Shown piece after piece: positions 1 to 10,817 of a stretch of 64,000 nucleotides of DNA. The number at the start of each line of letters is the position of its first letter. The first letter of the stretch is position 1. Made by a program: the position numbers and the translations under genes. Source of the stretch: Progne subis subis (lineage: Eukaryota > Chordata > Aves > Passeriformes > Hirundinidae); contig JAKJHU010000014.1 in NCBI GenBank assembly GCA_022316685.1, forward strand, positions 8,035,001 through 8,099,000, read 5' to 3'. The notes under the pieces are model-generated. The model ran no database searches. It was given only the letters and a program-made list of their open reading frames with translations, and was not told the DNA's origin.

Positions 1-284
1 AGATTTTCCCCAGGATCCGGGCTGGCTCCTGGCTCCTGAATTCCAGGGAGCAGCCTGGCAGCTCTGGCACCACCCAGCCTCGGGATCCCCAAATTCAGAG
101 GTTGTGTTTTGCAGGCTCCACAGCTCCAATCCCCTTCCCGGGGTAAGGGATTCATCCTGGGGAAGGGATGAATCCACTGGGAACCACTGGATCAGGTTTG
201 GGATTCCCTAAAAAGCCCACAGGGAGCGTTTTGGGCAGGGGATTTCTGCCACTGAGTTGGGAGGAGCAGATATCAGGGAGAAAT

Positions 285-487
285 CCTTCTCTGGGAGAAA
301 CAAGGGAATTTCTCCCAGCCCAGAGAAGCTGTGGTTTCCCAGAGAAATTCTGGATTTTCCATCCCTGGAAGTGCCCAAGGCGAGGCTGGATGGGGCCTGG
401 AGCACCCTGGGATGTGGAACTGGAGGATCTTTGAGGTCCCTTCCGAGCCAAACAACCCAAACCATTCCAGGATTTTATGATTCTATG
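285..487 (+). mobile_element. CR1: CR1 LINE 3' fragment
   Basis: The diagnostic CR1 3' string is present: GAGAAGCTGTGG, then 'CATCCCTGGAAGTGCCCAAG', GAGGTCCCTTCC, and a tail ending ATTCTATGG. It is 5'-truncated, as is usual for bird CR1. Confidence 0.85.
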
Positions 488-540
488 GAATAAACACAAA
501 AGCAACATCGCAGCCCAGCCCACAGATTTGGAATTATTCC

Positions 541-606
541 CATTCCCACGGAACTGGGATTTAAGGTCCCTTCCCAGCCCAACCCACTCCAGGATTCCCT
601 GACTCC
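541..606 (+). mobile_element. CR1: CR1 LINE terminal scrap
   Basis: Only the last part of the 3' end is present (TTTAAGGTCCCTTCC, CCAACCCACTCCAGG), about 60 bp after the previous CR1 tail. Confidence 0.6.
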
Positions 607-1481
607 GCACGGATCCGTCTGCAGGGTTTCTTTTAAATCCCCACAGAATTAATAGGAATAAAATCCCCCAGGAAGCAGCACCGGGGGCTGGATCGGAGCC
701 GCAGGGAGCGGTGAATGCCCCGGGATTTTGGGAATCCCGTGAGCTCGCCCTCGCTGCCCTGCCTGCGCCGAGCCAGGCGGCGATGCCAGCTGTGCCCGCG
801 GTTTCGTGGCACTTTCAGGGACCTCGCTCGCTCTTTCTCTCTCGCTTTCAGTTTTCACCCCTGACAGAATTTCTCAGCTCCGGGTGCTTTTTTCCGCCCC
901 TGTCTCCTCCTGGCTGTGGGTGCTGGGCTGGGCAGGCGGGAGGGAGGCGGGGATGGGGGGAAAAGCAGGAATTTTGTCCTTGCTGGGTCTGGATTTGCCC
1001 TTTCACCTCACGCTGGCTCTGCACGTGGAGAAAAGAAAGGAATCTGATACTGGATGAGCAGGAGCTGATCAGGGACGGGGGTTTTTAGCATTTCTTTGAT
1101 GTAGCATCATTTTCCACGTGCCATTAACGATGGAATTCTCCATTCTGTCCCGAGGAAGCTGTGCCAGGCCAGCAGCTGAGAACGCTGAGGAGCTTGGGGC
1201 ACCTGAGAGCTGCTGGGGTGACCGAGAATTCCCTGGGCTCCAGCCCCAAGGACGTGGATTTGGCAGGAGCGATTCCCAGGAGCGCTGCTCCCGGGATTTC
1301 ACCGCTCCTCCTGCGCGTCCGGCCCTCTCCCGGCAGGGATTTACCCTGCAGGGCCAGAACTAAAACATTAAAAACTATTTAATGGTTTTGCTGTGCCTTG
1401 GCGAGGAGAAAAAGGTGATTAGTGCAGTCCCAGGGAAGTGAGGGGCTGACCAAAAGCAAAGGAGAGCTCCCAGAGTTTTGT

Positions 1482-1532
1482 GGGGAAGGTGGGGAAGGTG
1501 GGGAAGGTGGGGAAGGTGGGAAAGGTGGGGAA
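1482..1532. repeat. 9-bp tandem repeat (GGGGAAGGT)n
   Basis: About six head-to-tail copies of GGGGAAGGT with one or two substitutions. Confidence 0.9.
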
Positions 1533-1602
1533 GGGACCAGTCCTTCCAGTGAGAACAATGAGTGGGAAAGCTGCAGGAGAGGCAGAGAGGGACATCTGAC
1601 CA

Positions 1603-1748
1603 GGGGGGATGGATTCCCACTGCCAGAGGACAGGGAGAGGTGCGAATTTGGGAAGGAATCCTTCCCTGTGAGATTAAGGAAGAGCTGGGAGAGAATTCCC
1701 AGAGCAGCTGTGGCTGCCCCTGGATCCCTGGCAGTGCCCAGGACACAG
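1603..1748 (+). mobile_element. CR1: CR1 LINE internal 3' fragment
   Basis: CR1 landmarks appear in plus order: GATGGATTCCCACTGCC, GGGAAGGAATCCTTCCC, then GAGCAGCTGTGGCTGCCCC and CTGGCAGTGCCC. The terminal tail is missing. Confidence 0.75.
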
Positions 1749-2936
1749 GGGTTGTGTCCCTTCTCTTCCCAGATTCCAAGGTGCAGGATGAAGGATCTGG
1801 ATCTGACAGTGATGGGGATCCCTTCCCCACTCCCACAAAATCCATCTCTGTGGTTTGGGAGCCTCAGAGCCACTCGCCAGCTCTTATCCTTGCTTTGGGG
1901 GTCAGTCCCCTGAGCCAGGAGAGGTTATTCCAGCAAAATTCCCTGAGCATCCAGTGAGATTTTTCCAGATTGGTGTCTGGGGTTATCAGTGCTTTGTCCA
2001 CAGGGAGAACACCTGGGGAATTCCTTCTCCTGCCTGGAAGCAGAGGAGAGCTGAGCTGAGCTGGAACAGCTCCAGGGATCCACATAAAACAGCAATTCCC
2101 ATTTTTCAGACAGGTGAGGTTGCTTCACTCTCCTTTTCAGGCGAGTTTCTTCCCCAGGCGTGTTTCCCTTGGGAAGCTGAGGGAAGGGAGGCCGTGGCCA
2201 CCATGGCTGTGGTGCCTGGGCTTCTGGGCTTTGCTCCCAGCCCTCCACAGCAATTTCTCCATCAGCAATCCCAGTCTGGCATCAACCACTGAAATCCACG
2301 GAGCACGAGAGGCTGGGATGGCTCAGAACCTGTGGAACCACCAAAAATTGGGATAAATCCGTTTGCACCCATCCTTTTTTTTTTCTTTTTTTTTCCCTCT
2401 TCCACAGCCACGAGACTTTAAACAACATGTTCCCACTGGGAAGGAGCTGATGGTGGCTCTGAGGGAAAAGGGAAGGGCTGACCCCACCAAGGGACCGGGA
2501 AAAGCAGATTTTAGCCAGCTTGATCCCAAATTCCCTGCTGGAAAATTCCCTGCTGCTGTGTGGAGGTGAGCAGCAGAGGAGGAGGAGGACCCTGCACATG
2601 AGGCTTTCCTTTGGTTTATGGTAAGAGGGAAGAGAAACTCGCTGGGTGTGGGATGTGCGGGGAAGGGAGGGACGTCAGCTCCAGCCCACGGAGCCTCTCC
2701 CGGCCCGAAGGGTGGCTTTGCCTCGGAGAGGGAAAATTCGGGAGCTGTTCACCTTCCCTGTGAAGCAGCAGGGATGTCCTGGAGCGGGCTGGGGACACGG
2801 AGGGAGCTTCCCCCCATCCCAGAGCCTCATCTGAGCCTCCTTCGTTATCACAACTTCATCAGCGCTTCTCATTTGGAGGGTGAAAAAGAAGAGTGAAAGG
2901 CTGTGGGCGCGGTTTTTATGGAATTATGGATAAAAA

Positions 2937-3050
2937 AACCTCTCATTCCACCCCTGCCATGTGCAGGGACACCTTCCACTGCCCCAGGCTGCTCCAAGCC
3001 CCGTCCAGCCTGGCCTGGAACGCTTCCAGGGATGGAACAGCCACAACTTT
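2937..3050 (-). mobile_element. CR1: CR1 LINE fragment
   Basis: The reverse-complement CR1 core is present (CCCTGCCATG, GGGACACCTTCCACTGCCCC, AGGCTGCTCCAAGCCCC, GTCCAGCCTGGCCTGGAAC). Confidence 0.8.
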
Positions 3051-4310
3051 CCCTTCTTTTCCATGCTCCCGCTCCGTGCTGGTGCCGCTGTGTCCGGGGA
3101 GATGCTGCTCAGCACACCCAGGAGCTGCTGCAGAGGGAGAGCCAAAAAAAAAATTAAATAAAATAATAAAAAGGGCAGAAAAGCCCCGAAAGGGGAACCC
3201 AAACCGCAGGGCTTCCCTGCCAGGAAGCAGCTGCCTCATAAAGCTCAGCCCAGCTGCCAAGGATCACGGAATTCACCTCAGCAGGACACGGGGTCAGGCA
3301 CGAGGATAATTCCAGGGTTATTTTTGATTTAATGCAGCATTCCAGGCTCTTCAAGCACAGGTGGGTTGAGGATGAGACTTTAAAAATATTAAGGGATCTT
3401 GTGGTTTGAGACCAGCTGGGAAATAATTCCCAGCCTGGCATCCTGTGGGAGATGGTTGATGCTTTTTTTGGGAATTCAAAACCAACCAGGAGGATGCAGG
3501 AGGTTCGAAGAGCCAGGAATAAAATCCCGAAATCTTGCTCAGAAACCACACCAGATCATTGTCTTTTAGAAATATCCTTTAATCCATCGATTCCAGCATT
3601 GCCATCATCCACGGCACCCCTCGGGACACAGAGCCAAGGAGACCCAGAAGAGGAAAAATCCCAATTCCCCCAGGGCAGGAGGGGGAAAAACCAGCGGTGG
3701 GTGAGTGGAATAACAAATTCTCTCCAGCAAGTCGAAGGCACTTAGCAAGGGAATGGAATTCCAGCCTTTCCAGGCTGCCCCATCCCGGTGCTCCGGGTGC
3801 CAGGGGGAGCTGTGGGATTCCCCAGGAGCACCCAGGGGCTTTCCTGATTTGTTTTTTTCCTATTTTTTTTCCTTAAAGCTGAGAGCAAACTTGGTGTATT
3901 TTGGGGTTTTTCTTGCTTTAAATACAGCAGGAGGCAGCTCCTCCCCGGGACCCAGAGCTGCTCCCGATGGAGGCAGAGGATCCATGGAGAGGTTTTGGGG
4001 TCAGACACGGCAGATTTGGGGGTTTAGAGGGAAAATTTAGACCCAGCAGCTCTCCCCATGTGCAGGCAGCCATCCAAGAGCTGCAGAGAAGCCAGCATCC
4101 CAAAATTCCTCTATATTTTCTGCATAGATTAAAAAATAAGGAAGAAAAGGGTTGATTTTTTTCCTGGGCTGCAGGTGTGGGCTCCTAATCCATCCAATTG
4201 CTCCCTAAATTAAACCAAGCCCCATCCCAGCCCCCAAACCCCTGAGAGCTGCTTCCAACCCTGACCTTTCTGCAAAAAACAAAAAAACAAACAAAAAAAG
4301 CCCCCAAAAA

Positions 4311-4337
4311 ACCAAACCAAACCAAACCAAACCAAAC
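4311..4337. repeat. (ACCAA)n microsatellite
   Basis: About five copies of ACCAA within a longer A-rich, C-punctuated tract (about 4273-4350). Confidence 0.9.
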
Positions 4338-5071
4338 AAAAAAGGGAAAAAAAGTCATTTAATTAAGAAAAAAAAGTGCTCTAATAAAAGCCATTCCTGG
4401 CAGGGGATGAAATTTTAATGCAGCTGAGGCTTTTTACAAACACCCTGAATAAGTCATCAGGCAGAGCCTTGGCTGGGATGGATTTGCCCCCGAGGAAATG
4501 AGAATTAAAAGGTAAAAAGCTGCTGGGAGCACCAGGCTGGGACTTAGGAAGGGCTGGCTGGGATCTTCCAGCTTTAAATCCAATAAAAGAGGGATGGAGA
4601 CAAATTTATTTTGTGCCATTGTCCCCTCTCCTACAGAGAGCGCTCAGCTCTGAGCCTCTCCTAAAGGCAGAGTGAGGAATTCCGTGTTTAATCCATTTAA
4701 TTTGCTGCCCGGTTTTTAAACGCAGATTATTCTTTCTATTTCTAAAATTTCATTTGAATGTTCAGCCCAGACAACAAAATATAAAAAAATCCCCACCTCG
4801 AGAGTGTGTCTGCTGCTCCCAACCATCACAAATTCAGGGCTCAGAGTTACAGAAGAATCTCTGAAGCCCACGTGAAACAGAATTGGGAAATTACAAATAA
4901 ATCACTCTGCAAAAACCCTTTTCTTCTCTCAGTTTCATGTGGTCAGCAAGACAAAATAATAATAATTTAAAAAAGGCTCTTTCTGGGGATGACAAATTAC
5001 AGGTTTAGTTGGAGGATCCGCCAGCAAAATGGCAACGACCAGACGTGTCATAGGAAACAATGGTGGTAATT

Positions 5072-5077
5072 TTTATT
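5072..5077 (-). promoter_or_regulatory. Poly(A) signal AATAAA, likely distal SCHIP1 site
   Basis: On the minus strand the canonical AATAAA hexamer lies about 570 bp after the stop codon, with a T/G-containing stretch 20-40 bp downstream. A second hexamer at 5301-5296 could give a UTR of about 360 bp. Confidence 0.55.
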
Positions 5078-5470
5078 TTACAGCTTTATACAGAAAACTT
5101 CCGACTCTCTGCACCCCACCGAGTGTTAATTGCACACCTAGAAATGAATGGCGGGGAGTCTGAGTTCCCCAGAATGCTGAGAACTGACAAAAATGTACAG
5201 ATCACCGAAAGCTACCACGTCACTACCAGGCAGGCATGGATTTTGTTTTGTTTTTTGTTGTTGTTGACTTGTATAGCACCGTCAAGAACAGGTTCTTTAT
5301 TTGGAAACTACAGTGAGGAATAAAAAAGTAGTCAATGGTAAAATATCATCCAACCCGCCCCCCCCCAAAAAAAAAAAATCTCTAAACGACCAAAAATAAA
5401 GTTAAGCTACTCTCTCTTCTCGTCCATGATTTATAATGTTATAAGTACTGTACAATTCTCTTTGTTTCTG

Positions 5471-5502
5471 TAATAATAATAATAATATTATTATTATTAA
5501 AA
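5471..5502. repeat. AAT/ATT microsatellite, self-complementary
   Basis: A run of TAA units turns into ATT units at 5486/5487, making a 26-bp perfect palindrome (5474-5499) inside the inferred 3' UTR. Transcribed, it could fold into an A-U hairpin. Confidence 0.85.
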
Positions 5503-5648
5503 TGCCTGATATTTAGTGGCACGAGTAAAAAAATTAAAATAAATTAAGAAGCAGAGGCCAATCACCAGACAGAAAGCTTGGGACATGGTCAATGAGCAAC
5601 ACTGGGATTCTGGAATTCCCTGGACAGGACAGAGGCAGGATGAGGGAT

Positions 5649-5700
5649 TCACTTGGCTGGCATCTTCTCTGCCATGTGCTTCTGCTGGCTCTCGGCGTGC
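5649..5700 (-). CDS. SCHIP1: SCHIP1 terminal coding exon (HAESQQKHMAEKMPAK-stop)
   Basis: After acceptor CCCCAG the single G at 5700 completes the split Arg codon. Sixteen codons, HAESQQKHMAEKMPAK, follow, then TGA at 5651-5649. This is the invariant C-terminus of vertebrate SCHIP1 and is too short to stand out as an open frame. The basic, helical tail continues the coiled-coil helix by a few turns. Transcription runs on into the 3' UTR at lower coordinates. Confidence 0.95.
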
Positions 5701-6602
5701 CTGGGGACGGGAAGGGGCTGTTATTCCCTGTGCCAAGGAAAAAGATGGAAAACCCGACCCACCCGCTCCAGCAACGAGCTGGGAATTGTCTTCTCCCATG
5801 GAAAACCACAAAGTTTTTCTGGATTTCTTTCTGGCAGGAGGGGGTGAAAGGCCAGGGAAGCCTCTTTGGGGTTTCTCTGAACCCTGGAGTGATTTTTCCC
5901 TCCCTTCCCACAGGGATGGCCAACACCTCCACCCCCAAATACCAGAGGGATGTAGGGACAGCCAGTGCCCCCAGCATTCCCAAAAATTCCATTTATGAAA
6001 CGGCCAGGAACTGGGAGGGAGAAAGCACAGCCCAGAACAAAGGAGGAGAACCCAGGAGATGTGGTGGCACTGGCTCAGCTCCAGCTCCCATCCCAAACTT
6101 CCCCCTCACCACTTGATCTTCATTTTTTTCCCAACCCTTCAGTTTGGAATCACAGCCCAGGGCCTCTTTTATTCCTTTCATCCCCAATCTTCACATTTCT
6201 GAATGAAATATTCAGAATATTTCGGAACACTTTGAATTTCTGAAGCCCATCCCTAATTATCCCAAATGAAAATGCCTCCTGAGCCTTGCTGCCAGGGGAT
6301 GGAGCCCTTAAGGGAACTTGCCCATATCCTGCAAGGCTTTTTGTTTTATCAGTTATTAAATATGAATATTCCAAAGTTCTCCCCTTTGTCCAGCCCTCCT
6401 GATGGCAGAGACAGATCCCTGTCCAAACTGACACTTCCAGGGATCCAGGGATCTGGATCCTCCCACCCTCACAGGGAACAATTCCACCCCAATATCCTGG
6501 ATGGTGAAAGCTTTCTGTCCCAAAACTCTGCTGGAGGAAAACCCCCACGTGCTGCTGATGGCAAACTGGGAGCTGTGAGGGGAGAAGAAATTCCTGCTTC
6601 AC

Positions 6603-6696
6603 CTGGTGAGGTCCTCGATGTCCACCAGCATGGCATCCTGCTCCGTGTGCAGCTCGTCCCGGATCAGCAGCAGCTGCACCAGCTCCTCGTTCAGGC
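6603..6696 (-). CDS. SCHIP1: SCHIP1 coding exon ([10 protein letters not shown]...IEDLT)
   Basis: The exon is 94 nt: two bases finishing a Ser codon, 30 codons, then AG that completes an Arg codon with the G of the last exon. The acceptor is ATCAG|GCC and the donor CCAG|GTGAAG. The peptide [20 protein letters not shown] continues to [12 protein letters not shown]. The heptad spacing of leucines marks it as the end of the leucine-zipper coiled coil, the segment in which schwannomin binding and dimerisation of SCHIP1 have been placed. The acceptor has a weak, purine-interrupted pyrimidine tract, but phase and conservation make the boundary secure. Confidence 0.96.
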
Positions 6697-6996
6697 CTGA
6701 TCCGGGGAGACAATGTGCTGAGGGTGGGCTTTTCCCCACCAAAGCGCCACATCCACAGGGCTTTTTAATCCCTGCACCTTTTTAATCCCTCCACCACTGC
6801 CCTGGGCAGCTGTGCCAGGGCTGGAAAACCCTTTCCATGAAGAATATTTATTCTTTATCTTTAAAATTTTTAATATTTATACTTTCCACAAAGAATATTT
6901 GTTCTTTAGTATTTATGCTGTATTAATATTTACCCCAGAGAACTGTTCTTAATTAAAGGAGGCAGACCCCAGAATAATTAAGCAATTGGCACTTAC

Positions 6997-7120
6997 TTTC
7001 TATCTGTGAGTGAAGGTCATTGACTATCACCTGTAGCTGCCCGATGGTCATGTCCCTTAGGTCAGTGGGTTTTAAACTTCTCTTCATCAGGCATTCGCTT
7101 ATATGAGGCATGTGTGGCAG
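6997..7120 (-). CDS. SCHIP1: SCHIP1 coding exon ([10 protein letters not shown]...HSQIE)
   Basis: The exon is 124 nt: 41 codons plus one base, with acceptor TTCCAG|CTG and donor GAAA|GTAAGT. It reads [20 protein letters not shown], then [21 protein letters not shown]. It ends with the A of a Ser codon whose last two bases (GC) open the next exon. The sequence is part of the leucine-rich coiled coil that in SCHIP1 supports self-association and partner binding. The protein is unchanged from the vertebrate form as far as I can judge by eye, and no break or missing residue is visible. Confidence 0.97.
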
Positions 7121-7556
7121 CTGGAAAGAAATACTCAGTATTTTACTGCTTTTTTCCAATGTTTTGCTGTGTCCTCCAGTATTTTACAGGTTTCTTCCAA
7201 TTATTTCTAGTTCTGAACAGTTTGTCCCCTCAGCTTTACATCCCCCCCTCACAAATGGGCAGCAACGACTCCACCAAATGGAGCTTGGCCATCAACACAG
7301 AACTGGGCCTTAAAGCTCCCACTCGACCAGGATCAGGCAATTACAGGAATATTTGATGGAACTGGGGCTGAGGGTGATGGTGGCAGGCCTGGAGCGAGGC
7401 AGGAGTGCTCCAGGATGGGATGAACAGACGGCAGCTCCAGCCTCGAGGCAGCACCGCATTCCCTGCTCCCAGAACTCGTCCCAGCACCTCTCCTGTCCTG
7501 GGCTGCGCTTGCTGTGGGGCAGAGCCCGCAGTGCTGTGGGTGTCCCAGGGCTGGGC

Positions 7557-7731
7557 TCACCCTGGCTTCACTCCGGTCCTCACCCCGTCCTCACCCCTGG
7601 CTTCACCCCTGACCTCACTCTGCCCTCACCCCTGCCCTCACTCTGCCCTCACCCTGCCCTCACCCTGCCCTCACCCCTGCCCTCACTCTGCCCTCACTCT
7701 GCCTTCACCCCGGCCTCACCCCGGCCCTCCC
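7557..7731. repeat. CCCTCACC-type minisatellite at an exon border
   Basis: Imperfect 11-13 bp units such as CCCTCACTCTG and CCCTCACCCCTG repeat about 14 times. The array stops 4-5 bases inside the intron that follows the exon 7933-7736, so on the transcript it starts right after the donor as a G-rich array. Confidence 0.85.
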
Positions 7732-7735
7732 TTAC

Positions 7736-7933
7736 CAGATCCGCCACCGGCGACTTCTTCCTGTTCTGCTTTTCCACCTCCACCTGCATCTTGGCCATGG
7801 GCTTTGCCATAGCCAAGGCCATCTTGGCTTCAGCCTGGAGCTTCTTCTGCCTGGTGAGGAAATCCATGTCATCCAGGGACTCCGACTCCTCCTCCGTCGT
7901 GTCTCTGTCCGAGTAGGACGAGCTCTGCTTGCT
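7736..7933 (-). CDS. SCHIP1: SCHIP1 coding exon (SKQSSSYSD...SPVADL)
   Basis: The exon is 198 nt, exactly 66 codons, phase 0 on both sides, with acceptor CCCCAG|AGC and donor CTG|GTAAGG. It reads [19 protein letters not shown], then [20 protein letters not shown], then a Met/Ala/Lys-rich helix and KKSPVADL. The Ser/Glu run is a further likely phosphorylation-rich acidic segment. The Lys/Ala/Met stretch is predicted to be helical and starts the C-terminal coiled-coil part of the family domain. The donor lies just beside a CCCTCACC-type tandem array at 7557-7731, which begins 4-5 bases into the intron. That placement is unusual, but the reading frame is intact. Confidence 0.97.
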
Positions 7934-7969
7934 CTGGGGAAGCAGAGAAGCCACACCAAAGTTTGACCT

Positions 7970-8006
7970 TTTTTTTTTCCTTCTTTTTTCCTTTTTTTTT
8001 TTTTCC
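7970..8006. repeat. T-rich tract
   Basis: Three T runs are broken by CC and CTT. On the minus strand it is A-rich, upstream of the acceptor at 7934. Confidence 0.8.
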
Positions 8007-8489
8007 CCATACAGAAACTGTGAAAGGGCATGGAATTATTATTTTTTATCTTAATCAACAGGATTATTTTGAAAAATCAGAGTGATTCCCAGCTAGGCCT
8101 CCTTGGCTTTAAAGGGAAAGTGGAGCCTGGCAGATCAGAAGGTGTTGAAAGGTTAAGCTGGAGGGAAAACACCCGGGGCTGTGAAAAAGGAATGTTGGAT
8201 CCACGCAGAGAAACAGAGGGAATCTGCTGGGAGCTGACAGCACCTCCTGTCCATTGCCTGATAGTTCTCAGGGCCAAAAAGGAAGGGAGGGAGGGAGGGA
8301 GGAAGCTTCACATGAAGGCATCAGCTCCACAGCATCCAGGGGTGGTTTCTAACCTGTCCCTCAGCATCTGGCACTTTACTGAGGGCTGAAAATGCTGCTG
8401 TGGGGTTTAGAGCTGCTGTTTTAAACAGCATCAGCTCCCTCAGGGATTCGCCGTGGCTCTCCTGCTCCGGGCTGAGACCCCAGACCCAC

Positions 8490-8607
8490 CATGGGTGACA
8501 AGGGCGTGTCCAGGCTGGTCTCTGTCTTGCTGTCATCGCCGTCGCTGTCCTTGTCGCTGCCGCTGTCGTTCACAAAGCAGATCTGCAGGTTCATCCCGCT
8601 CTGTAAC
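8490..8607 (-). CDS. SCHIP1: SCHIP1 coding exon ([10 protein letters not shown]...PLSPM)
   Basis: The exon is 118 nt, with acceptor CCCCAG|GTTACAG and donor CCCATG|GTGGGT. Its first G completes the Arg codon from the previous exon; 39 codons follow and it ends in phase 0. It encodes [20 protein letters not shown] and an acidic Ser/Asp stretch ending in [10 protein letters not shown]. The alternating Ser and acidic residues suit casein kinase 2, which is reported to phosphorylate this family and to affect ankyrin-G association; assigning exact sites would be inference. One position in the acidic stretch (DGDD) seems to differ from the mammalian DADD I recall. A roughly 56-bp minisatellite begins only about 8 bp beyond the acceptor. 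Confidence 0.96.
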
Positions 8608-8614
8608 CTGGGGG

Positions 8615-8896
8615 GGACAGGGACAGGTGACACCGCTGTCCCCTGGGGCTGGGAGTGCCATCAGTTCATCAGGGGAGCAGGACAGGGACAGGTGACACCG
8701 CTGTCCCCTGGGGCTGGGAGTGCCAGGGGAGCAGTTCAGGGACAGGTGACACCGCTGTCCCCTGGGGCTGGGAGTGCCAGGGGAGCAGTTCAGGGACAGG
8801 TGACACCGCCGTCCCCTGGGGCTGGGAGTGCCAGGGGAGCAGTTCAGGGACAGGCGACACCGCCGTCCCCTGGGGCTGGGAGTGCCAGGGGAGCTG
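8615..8896. repeat. Minisatellite, unit about 56 bp, five copies
   Basis: Five units share GGGACAGGTGACACCG, then CTGTCCCCTGGGG, then CTGGGAGTGCCAGG. Later copies differ at single positions (GACACCGCC for GACACCGCT). The array begins about 8 bp from the acceptor of the exon 8607-8490. Its open frames on both strands are repeat artefacts. Confidence 0.95.
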
Positions 8897-8957
8897 GGCA
8901 GGGTGGCACCGGGAACGCAGCGGCACAGCCAGGCAGGGCCGCTACCACCATCTGCTG

Positions 8958-9867
8958 ATAAACTGCAGGATTACCCCAAACCTGCAGGTTTTTATAAAAA
9001 CTGCAGGATTACCACAAACCTGCAGGATTTGGGGTTAGTTTTTACAAAAACTGCAGGATTACCACAAACCTGCAGGGATTTGGGGTTAGTTTTTACAAAA
9101 ACTGCAGGATTACCACAAACCTGCAGGATTTGGGGTTAGTTTTTATAAAAACTGCAGGATTACCACAAACCTGCAGGGATTTGGGGTTAGTTTTTACAAA
9201 AACTGCAGGATTACCCTGAACCTGCTGGGATTTGAGGTTATTTTTTATAAAAACTGCAGGATTACCACAAACCTGCAGGGATTTGGGTTAGTTTTTATAA
9301 AAACTGCAGGATTACCCCCACACTGCAGGGATTTCAGAATTACCCCCACACTGCAGGGATTTCAGTTTATTTTTTTAAAAACTGCAGGATTACCACAAAT
9401 CTGCAGGGATTTTGGGTTATTTTCTATAAAAACTGCAGAATTACCCCCACACTGCAGGGATTTGGGGTTAGTTTTTATAAACTGCAGAATTACCCCAAAC
9501 CTGCAGGGATTTGGGTTAGTTTTTATAAAAACTGCAGGATTACCCCCACACTGCAGGGATTTCAGATTGTTTTCTATAAAAACTGCAGAATTGCCCCAAA
9601 TCTGTAGAGATTTGTGTTATTTTTTATTAAAACTGCAGATTTACCCCAAACCTGCAGGGATTTCAGAATTACCCCCACACTACAGATATTTCAGAATTAC
9701 CCCCACACTGCAGGGATTTGGGGTTAGTTTTTATAAAAACTGCAGAATTACCCCGAACCTGCAGGGATTTGGGTTATTTTTTATAAAAACTGCAGAATTA
9801 CCCCAAATCTGCAGGGATTTGGGTTATTTTTTATAAAAACTGCAGGATTACCCCCACACTGCAGGGC
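8958..9867. repeat. Minisatellite, unit about 50 bp, nearly 20 copies
   Basis: The unit is AAAACTGCAGGATTACC, then ACAAACCTGCAGGGATTTG, then a GGTTAGTTTTTATAA-type spacer. Every unit carries two CTGCAG cores facing each other around the ATTACC segment. Some copies lack the T-rich spacer (about 9330-9360 and 9660-9710). The array occupies about a third of the intron between exons 11741 and 8607. Confidence 0.95.
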
Positions 9868-10090
9868 TTTTTTTGCTATTATTTTTTTTAAAGGAATATC
9901 GTTACTATTTTTCAGCTCTGATTATGTTCAATAAAATCTATAAGCTACAATAAAAGATGTGGAACATGTTACTATTAAAAAACCCCATAAAATCATTTAC
10001 AAATAAAGAATAAAAAAATTAGGGAGAAATGTATCACAATATAAATAGCATATATAATAATGCATATTATAAAATATTTCATCAATGGTG
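9868..10090. other. AT-rich unique intron DNA
   Basis: It follows the CTGCAG minisatellite and contains many A/T runs and AATAAA hexamers. No gene or known repeat was recognised. Confidence 0.5.
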
Positions 10091-10482
10091 GAAATTATTC
10101 CACCTTGTCACTGTACCCAAGACACTCCTGTAACACAAGAGTTTATTCCGGTGTTTTCCACACGCCCCTGCTCCACAGCAGGATTGGGATTGATGAACCC
10201 CACCCACAGGAATGATTTTCTCTGGCTGCAGGATCAGGGAATCCCAGTGCAGGCTGAGAGAAGGGAAAAGCCCAGGTGAGAGATCCCAAGCCATCCCCAC
10301 CTGCTGGAGATGGAGAACCCCCACCACATCCTGGCATTCCTCATTCCCAACGTGATGGGAGCTTGTATTGCTCCTCAGGAGCAGCAAACTCCTATTTTCC
10401 ATTTATTTCCGTGGAGTTTATTAGTTACTATTGCCACAAAATAAACAGGATTGATAATTGTTTATTAACGAACAAGTGAGGA

Positions 10483-10655
10483 TGGTGAAGCCCTGGCAGG
10501 GAAGCTGTGGCTGCTCCATCCCTGGAATTGTTCCAGGCCAGATTGGACAGGGTTTGGAGCAGCCTGGGACGGTGGGAGGTGTCCCTGCCCTCGGATAGGG
10601 AATTGGATGAGCTTTAAGGTCCCTTCCAACCCAAGCATTCCAGGATCCTACTCTG
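10483..10655 (+). mobile_element. CR1: CR1 LINE 3' fragment
   Basis: Landmarks GGGAAGCTGTGGCTGC, TTGGAGCAGCCTGGGAC, GGGAGGTGTCCCTGCCC and TTTAAGGTCCCTTCCAACCC lead to a degraded ATTCCAGGAT tail. Confidence 0.9.
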
Positions 10656-10817
10656 TAATTCCGTACAAAACCCCATGAACAATGTCCTGCGATTGTTCCT
10701 GTAGGTCCTGGAACAGGGAATTCTTTCCCTGGATTATAAATATTAACAACCACCAAATCCTTCAGTCACAGCTGGCAATTTCTGGGGGCACAGCTGCCAG
10801 ACCCTGATGAGCTGTGT

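Larger units (their letters stand above)
1..5049. other. Intergenic DNA downstream of SCHIP1
   Basis: I found no gene, conserved coding segment or RNA gene. Apart from the CR1 fragments and short tandem repeats listed separately, the sequence is ordinary unique DNA. A moderately CG-rich patch at about 690-810 has no recognisable promoter element. The AT-rich, repeat-free stretch 4600-5049 could be a continuation of the SCHIP1 3' UTR. Confidence 0.6.
5050..5648 (-). other. SCHIP1: SCHIP1 3' UTR (inferred)
   Basis: The roughly 600 bp after the stop codon contains no CR1 and has long non-repetitive tracts, in keeping with a 3' UTR. It includes an AAT/ATT hairpin-forming microsatellite at 5471-5502 and two minus-strand AATAAA hexamers (5301-5296 and 5077-5072). 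The distal hexamer is followed on the minus strand by a GT-containing stretch, so cleavage near 5050 is the best estimate. A longer UTR running below 5050 is possible. Confidence 0.6.

Noticed and set aside
8491..9038. Plus- and minus-strand frames over the 56-bp and 50-bp arrays
   Set aside because: They are periodic translations of minisatellites. Only the SCHIP1 exon frame at 8607-8490 is conserved.
8615..9867. Regularly spaced repeats resembling a CRISPR array
   Set aside because: The units are contiguous minisatellites with repeated, not unique, spacers, and the DNA is vertebrate.
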